DNA of 64,000 nt, taken from NCBI GenBank assembly GCA_002305995.1, contig DBRN01000012.1, forward strand, positions 579,841 to 643,840. Direction: 5' to 3'. Shown here one piece after another: positions 60,993 through 64,000 of the stretch. Made by a program: the position numbers and the translations under genes. The stretch is from Atopobiaceae bacterium UBA1367. Lineage in GTDB: Bacteria; Actinomycetota; Coriobacteriia; Coriobacteriales; Atopobiaceae. Every line of letters starts with the position of its first letter. Positions within the stretch are counted from its first letter, which is position 1. The notes below the pieces were generated by a model. That model made no database searches, had not been told where the DNA came from, and saw only the letters and a list, made by a program, of their open reading frames with translations.

Positions 60993-62774
60993 ATGGAGCC
61001 AGCGATCCTGGACATCATCGCCGCCATCAAGGCGGGAGGCCACCCGCTCGACGCGGCGTGGCTCGACAGGCTGATCCGTCGCCACAACCGGGCGACCCAC
61101 GACGAAGGCCGCCGCGTGGCCAAGCGGCGCCTTCTCCCCTACTACCTCCACGTGAGGGAGCAGGAGCCCGAGCGATGGGCGAGCTGGGACGTCGACCGTC
61201 ACACCGAGGAGGCGCTCCTGCGCCTGCTCAGGGTCAAGCCGCGACGCACCGCATCCGGCGTCGCCACCGTCACCGTCATCACCAAGCCATGGCCCTGCTC
61301 GAGCGACTGCCTCTACTGCCCCAGTGACGTGCGCATGCCCAAGAGCTACCTCGCGGACGAGCCGGCCTGCCAGCGTGCCGAGCGCGCCTATTTCGATCCC
61401 TACCTGCAGGTGCGCTCACGCATGGCGGCGCTGCGCGAGATGGGTCATGTGACCGACAAGGTCGAGCTCATCATCTTGGGGGGCACGTGGAGCGACTACC
61501 CCTCCCCCTACCAGGTCTGGTTCGTCTCGGAGCTCTTCCGGGCCCTCAACGACCTTGGGGGCCGCGGCTTTGCCGGCGACGGCCCCGAGGAGCGGGACCG
61601 TCGCTACCGGGCGTGCGGCATGACCCATGACCGAGACGAGATCGTGCGGCGGACAGCCGATCTGCAGCGGTCGGTCGACACGGGGACGTGCTCCTATAAC
61701 GAGGCCATCGGGACGATCGGCCAGCGCGAGGAGTGGAAGCGCACGTCAGTGTGGCAGCAGGCGACGATGGAGGAGCTCAGGCGGGAGCATGCCCACAATG
61801 AGTCGGCAGCGCACCGCGTGGTGGGACTCACCGTGGAGACGCGTCCCGACCTCGTCACCCCCACGAGCGCGCAGGAGATGCGGCGCCTCGGCTGCACCAA
61901 GATCCAGATGGGCATTCAGAGCCTGCGGCAGGACATCCTCGACGCCAACCGGCGACGGGTGAGCGTGGGGCAGATCTCGCGGGCGTTCGAGGTGCTGCGC
62001 CTGGCCGGGTTCAAGATCCAGGTCCACTTCATGGCCAACCTGATGGGCGCCACCCCCGCAGACGACAGGGCAGACTACCTGCGGCTGGTACGCGACGAGC
62101 GCTTCATGCCCGACGAGGTGAAGCTCTACCCGTGCTGCCTGGTGGCGAGCGCGCGCCTTCGCGCCTGCCACACCGACGGCACCTGGGTTCCCTACGGGGA
62201 GGACGAGCTCATCGACCTCCTGGTGGCGGACACGCTGGCGACCCCCGCCCACGTGCGCATATCGCGCATGATCCGTGACATCTCGTCCGCAGACATCGTC
62301 GCAGGCAACAAGAGGACCAACCTGCGCCAGATGGTGGAGGCGCGCATCACCGAGCGTGGGGACGAGGTCCACGAGATCCGCATGCGCGAGGTGTCGACGG
62401 CCGACGTGTCGCTCGCAGACCTGCGCATGGGGTGCGTCACATACGCGACGACCGTGAGCACGGAGCACTTCCTGCAGTGGGTGACGGAAGACGACCGGAT
62501 CGCGGGATTCCTGCGCCTCTCCCTTCCCCGCGGTCGCAACGAGGCGATGATCCGCGAGGTCCACGTCTATGGGCGCGTCGCAGGGCTTGGGACCTCGGAG
62601 CGGGGAGGCGCGCAGCACGCCGGGCTCGGCCGCAGGCTCGTCGAAGAGGCCTGCGCCATGGCCGGCAAGGCGGGCTACAACGCCATCAACGTCATCAGCT
62701 CCGTGGGCACGCGCAACTACTATCGAGGCCTCGGCTTTGCCGACGGCGAGCTCTACCAGCAGCGGAGGCTGTGA
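60993..62774 (+). CDS. elp3: Elp3-family tRNA U34 carboxymethyltransferase (radical SAM/GNAT)
   Basis: 593 residues. The radical SAM domain (about 90-380) has TKPWPCSSDCLYCPSD with cluster cysteines 102, 106 and 109, then LILGGTWSDYP, the VGLTVETRPD and KIQMGIQSL strands, and KIQVHFMANLMGATP. The C-terminal acetyltransferase-like domain (about 450-593) has IREVHVYGRV, GLGRRLVEEACAMA and NYYRGLGF. Stand-alone bacterial/archaeal Elp3 forms cm5U at tRNA position 34 using SAM and acetyl-CoA. The downstream methylation could be done by the divergent Trm9-like enzyme. Start at 60993 because the product then begins as usual and lies just after a TATACT box. Confidence 0.93.
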   Translation: MEPAILDIIAAIKAGGHPLDAAWLDRLIRRHNRATHDEGRRVAKRRLLPYYLHVREQEPERWASWDVDRHTEEALLRLLRVKPRRTASGVATVTVITKPWPCSSDCLYCPSDVRMPKSYLADEPACQRAERAYFDPYLQVRSRMAALREMGHVTDKVELIILGGTWSDYPSPYQVWFVSELFRALNDLGGRGFAGDGPEERDRRYRACGMTHDRDEIVRRTADLQRSVDTGTCSYNEAIGTIGQREEWKRTSVWQQATMEELRREHAHNESAAHRVVGLTVETRPDLVTPTSAQEMRRLGCTKIQMGIQSLRQDILDANRRRVSVGQISRAFEVLRLAGFKIQVHFMANLMGATPADDRADYLRLVRDERFMPDEVKLYPCCLVASARLRACHTDGTWVPYGEDELIDLLVADTLATPAHVRISRMIRDISSADIVAGNKRTNLRQMVEARITERGDEVHEIRMREVSTADVSLADLRMGCVTYATTVSTEHFLQWVTEDDRIAGFLRLSLPRGRNEAMIREVHVYGRVAGLGTSERGGAQHAGLGRRLVEEACAMAGKAGYNAINVISSVGTRNYYRGLGFADGELYQQRRL

Positions 62775-62788
62775 GCCATCTCACAGGA

Positions 62789-62820
62789 CGCCGCCCGCAG
62801 GACTGGGCCTGCGGGCGGCG
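62789..62820. terminator. bidirectional terminator hairpin after elp3
   Basis: CGCCGCCCGCAGG (62789-62801) pairs with CCTGCGGGCGGCG (62808-62820), a 13-bp stem with loop ACTGGG, between converging genes. No U-run. Confidence 0.65.
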
Positions 62821-62848
62821 CTCGCGCACGTGCCTGTCGTTGTCAGGG

Positions 62849-63694
62849 CTACTTGGAGAAGCGCATCACGATATCCGCGTCGCCCAGAATCGTCATCTCC
62901 GAGAGATCGACGATGATGTCATCGCCCAGGGCCTTGATGGGCACACTCGTGCCAGCGACGCTCACGGTCGCGCCGCTGCCGGAGACCGAGAGCTCCGCCT
63001 CGTCACCCATCAGCGTCACCGGACCCTCTTTCGGCACGACGATGGTGGGGTCTGTGGACTCCCCGACTATGGCCGCGATGCTGTCGGCATCGCCATACAT
63101 GGAGGCACCGGAGAAGTTCATGCCCGTGAGCTTCCACTCGCCGACAAGCGCGTCGCGCGAAGTGATCTCGGTGGCGGTGGAGGTGTCGATCTCCGGGTAC
63201 TTCTTCACTGTGCCGTCGGCGCTGAAGAGGAGGGTCCCTTGCATGTCATCGTCGTCCATGGGGAGCGAGAGGACGCCATCCTCATAGGTGACCTTGACGG
63301 TCTCGCCAACAGTGATGGGGGCGTCATCGTCCTGCTCCCCCTCCTCGGCGATGGTGAGCTCGATGGAGTTGTCGTCGACGAGCTTCCAGCTCAGCGTGCC
63401 GGACTCGTCGTCAAAGGTCATGGCGCCCGTGCCGTCCTTCTCGAGGGTGAGGGAGACGCCCGCGTCGGTGTCCATCATTATGCTGAAGTCGCCGACAACG
63501 GTGATCCCCTCCGTCTGTATGGCGGCGAGCTTCCACTCTCCCAGGAACTTCTCGGATGGGTCGGCTGGCTTCTCCGCCGCAGCCCCACCAGACGCGCCGG
63601 CATCGCCTGACTTAGACGTGCCGCCACATGCGGCCAGGGTCAGGCCGCACACGCACAGCAGGGTTGCCCACAACAGGGCCAGACGCTTGCTCAT
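62849..63694 (-). CDS. lipoprotein with two GEWKL-type repeats
   Basis: 281 residues. Lipobox LAAC after a signal peptide (about residue 22), a short glycine/alanine linker, then two related domains each starting GEWKL: FLGEWKLAAIQTEG near residue 51 and LVGEWKLTGMNFSG near 186. Both are predicted beta-rich, acidic, with a lipocalin-like rhythm. Function unknown; single-gene unit. Confidence 0.82.
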   Translation of the reverse strand: MSKRLALLWATLLCVCGLTLAACGGTSKSGDAGASGGAAAEKPADPSEKFLGEWKLAAIQTEGITVVGDFSIMMDTDAGVSLTLEKDGTGAMTFDDESGTLSWKLVDDNSIELTIAEEGEQDDDAPITVGETVKVTYEDGVLSLPMDDDDMQGTLLFSADGTVKKYPEIDTSTATEITSRDALVGEWKLTGMNFSGASMYGDADSIAAIVGESTDPTIVVPKEGPVTLMGDEAELSVSGSGATVSVAGTSVPIKALGDDIIVDLSEMTILGDADIVMRFSK

Positions 63695-63844
63695 GGAGTC
63701 TCCTTTCGCAGGGGTACCTTGCGCCAGACGATACCATGTGCCTTAAGGGGCGGCCACAATGGATCGGCGACCTGTACGATACGGATCCTGGGCAACGAAA
63801 AACCCTTGATGCAAACCACAGGCCCTGTGGCGCGGATGCCCCCC

Positions 63845-63945
63845 AGGCCCCGTCTGCGGGAGGGATGCAGTGCCACCGACACGAAGCTCCGGGAGGAGTG
63901 GATCAGGTCCCCGTCTGCGGGGGGATGCAGGCCCACACGAAAGCA
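63845..63945. repeat. imperfect duplication near the tRNA terminator
   Basis: CCCCGTCTGCGGG followed by GGATGCAG occurs at 63848 and again at 63909, about 60-61 bases apart with one indel. The similarity extends into the CACGAA(A)GC beyond. The palindromic core and spacing recall a type I-E CRISPR unit, but the match runs past any repeat boundary and only two copies exist. No cas gene is seen. Confidence 0.7.
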
Positions 63946-63970
63946 GGCCGGAGACGTGGCTCCGGCCTGC
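63943..63970 (-). terminator. terminator of the partial tRNA gene
   Basis: GCAGGCCGGAG (63943-63953) pairs with CTCCGGCCTGC (63960-63970), loop ACGTGG. On the minus strand TTTCGTG follows. It lies seven bases after the tRNA 3' end. Confidence 0.8.
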
Positions 63971-63977
63971 GAGGATC

Positions 63978-64000
63978 TGGTAGCCCGTACCGGATTCGAA
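63978..64000 (-). tRNA. 3' end of a tRNA gene (isotype unknown; 5' part outside window)
   Basis: On the minus strand: T-loop TTCGAAT, T-stem strand CCGGT, acceptor strand ACGGGCT, discriminator A and encoded CCA at 63978-63980. The anticodon lies beyond the right edge. Encoded CCA matches the style of tRNA-Arg at 1632. Confidence 0.85.

Noticed and set aside
63845..63930. Possible CRISPR mini-array with CCCCGTCTGCGGGG-like repeats at type I-E spacing
   Set aside because: Only two copies. Similarity extends well past the supposed repeat into the spacer with indels, and no cas genes are visible. Better described as a local duplication.

Overview
The window is dense, very GC-rich DNA (shadow reading frames open on both strands nearly everywhere). 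It carries about 52 protein genes, one complete and one partial tRNA gene, and short spacers. The gene set points to an anaerobic, fermentative Gram-positive actinobacterium: an arginine deiminase pathway, an [FeFe] hydrogenase with a flavin/Fe-S partner, acetate kinase and phosphotransacetylase, ATP-dependent PEP carboxykinase, a membrane-embedded-CBS-type family II pyrophosphatase class enzyme (CBS/DRTGG form), a sortase with an LPXTG-like pilin, and galactofuranose enzymes. I infer class Coriobacteriia, family Atopobiaceae (Olsenella-like). This is inference from gene content; no rRNA or marker comparison was possible.

Layout. 1-3.7 kb: a truncated P-type ATPase, tRNA-Arg(CCG) and the pyrophosphatase. 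3.8-7.1 kb: a four-gene, translationally coupled, lower-GC operon on the minus strand that looks like a type VII secretion (T7SSb) LXG effector locus. It has two small helical partners, an LXG protein with a DUF4474-like region and a Tat/lipobox lipoprotein. 7.3-16.5 kb: a near-complete chorismate/Phe/Tyr pathway with two divergent DAHP synthases and a fused AroE-AroK. aroD is the missing step. 16.6-19 kb: an orphan EIIB domain, 5-formyl-THF cyclo-ligase and trpS. 19.1-23.5 kb: arcA, arcB and an arcD-like transporter, without arcC. 24-31.8 kb: rlmD, a P1-family peptidase, maf, a GT2/glf pair, pta and an FKBP. 32-37.5 kb: [FeFe] hydrogenase, its NuoF/GltD-like partner, and pckA. 37.9-42.7 kb: a mutarotase homologue, pilin plus sortase, and ackA. 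42.9-54.7 kb: hinT, xseBA, a membrane zinc peptidase, rnd, lipid kinase, acyl-ACP thioesterase, folA/thyA, mutT, a CDF transporter, a lipoprotein, a degenerate PLP-fold protein and a helical-repeat protein. 55-64 kb: thrS, a lipoprotein, HD hydrolase, PAP2 phosphatase, a Trm9-like methyltransferase divergent from Elp3, a lipoprotein and a tRNA 3' end.

Most notable. (1) A bacterial Elp3 is paired head-to-head with a Trm9/ALKBH8-like methyltransferase. In eukaryotes those enzymes make cm5U and then mcm5U at tRNA position 34. The two genes appear to share a 12-bp palindromic promoter that would yield two leaderless or near-leaderless mRNAs. (2) The LXG/Lap-like effector locus, with a decayed copy of the lipoprotein start just downstream. 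(3) A PLP-fold protein that has lost its Schiff-base lysine. (4) Imperfect duplications at about 60-62 bp offset recur in five separate places.
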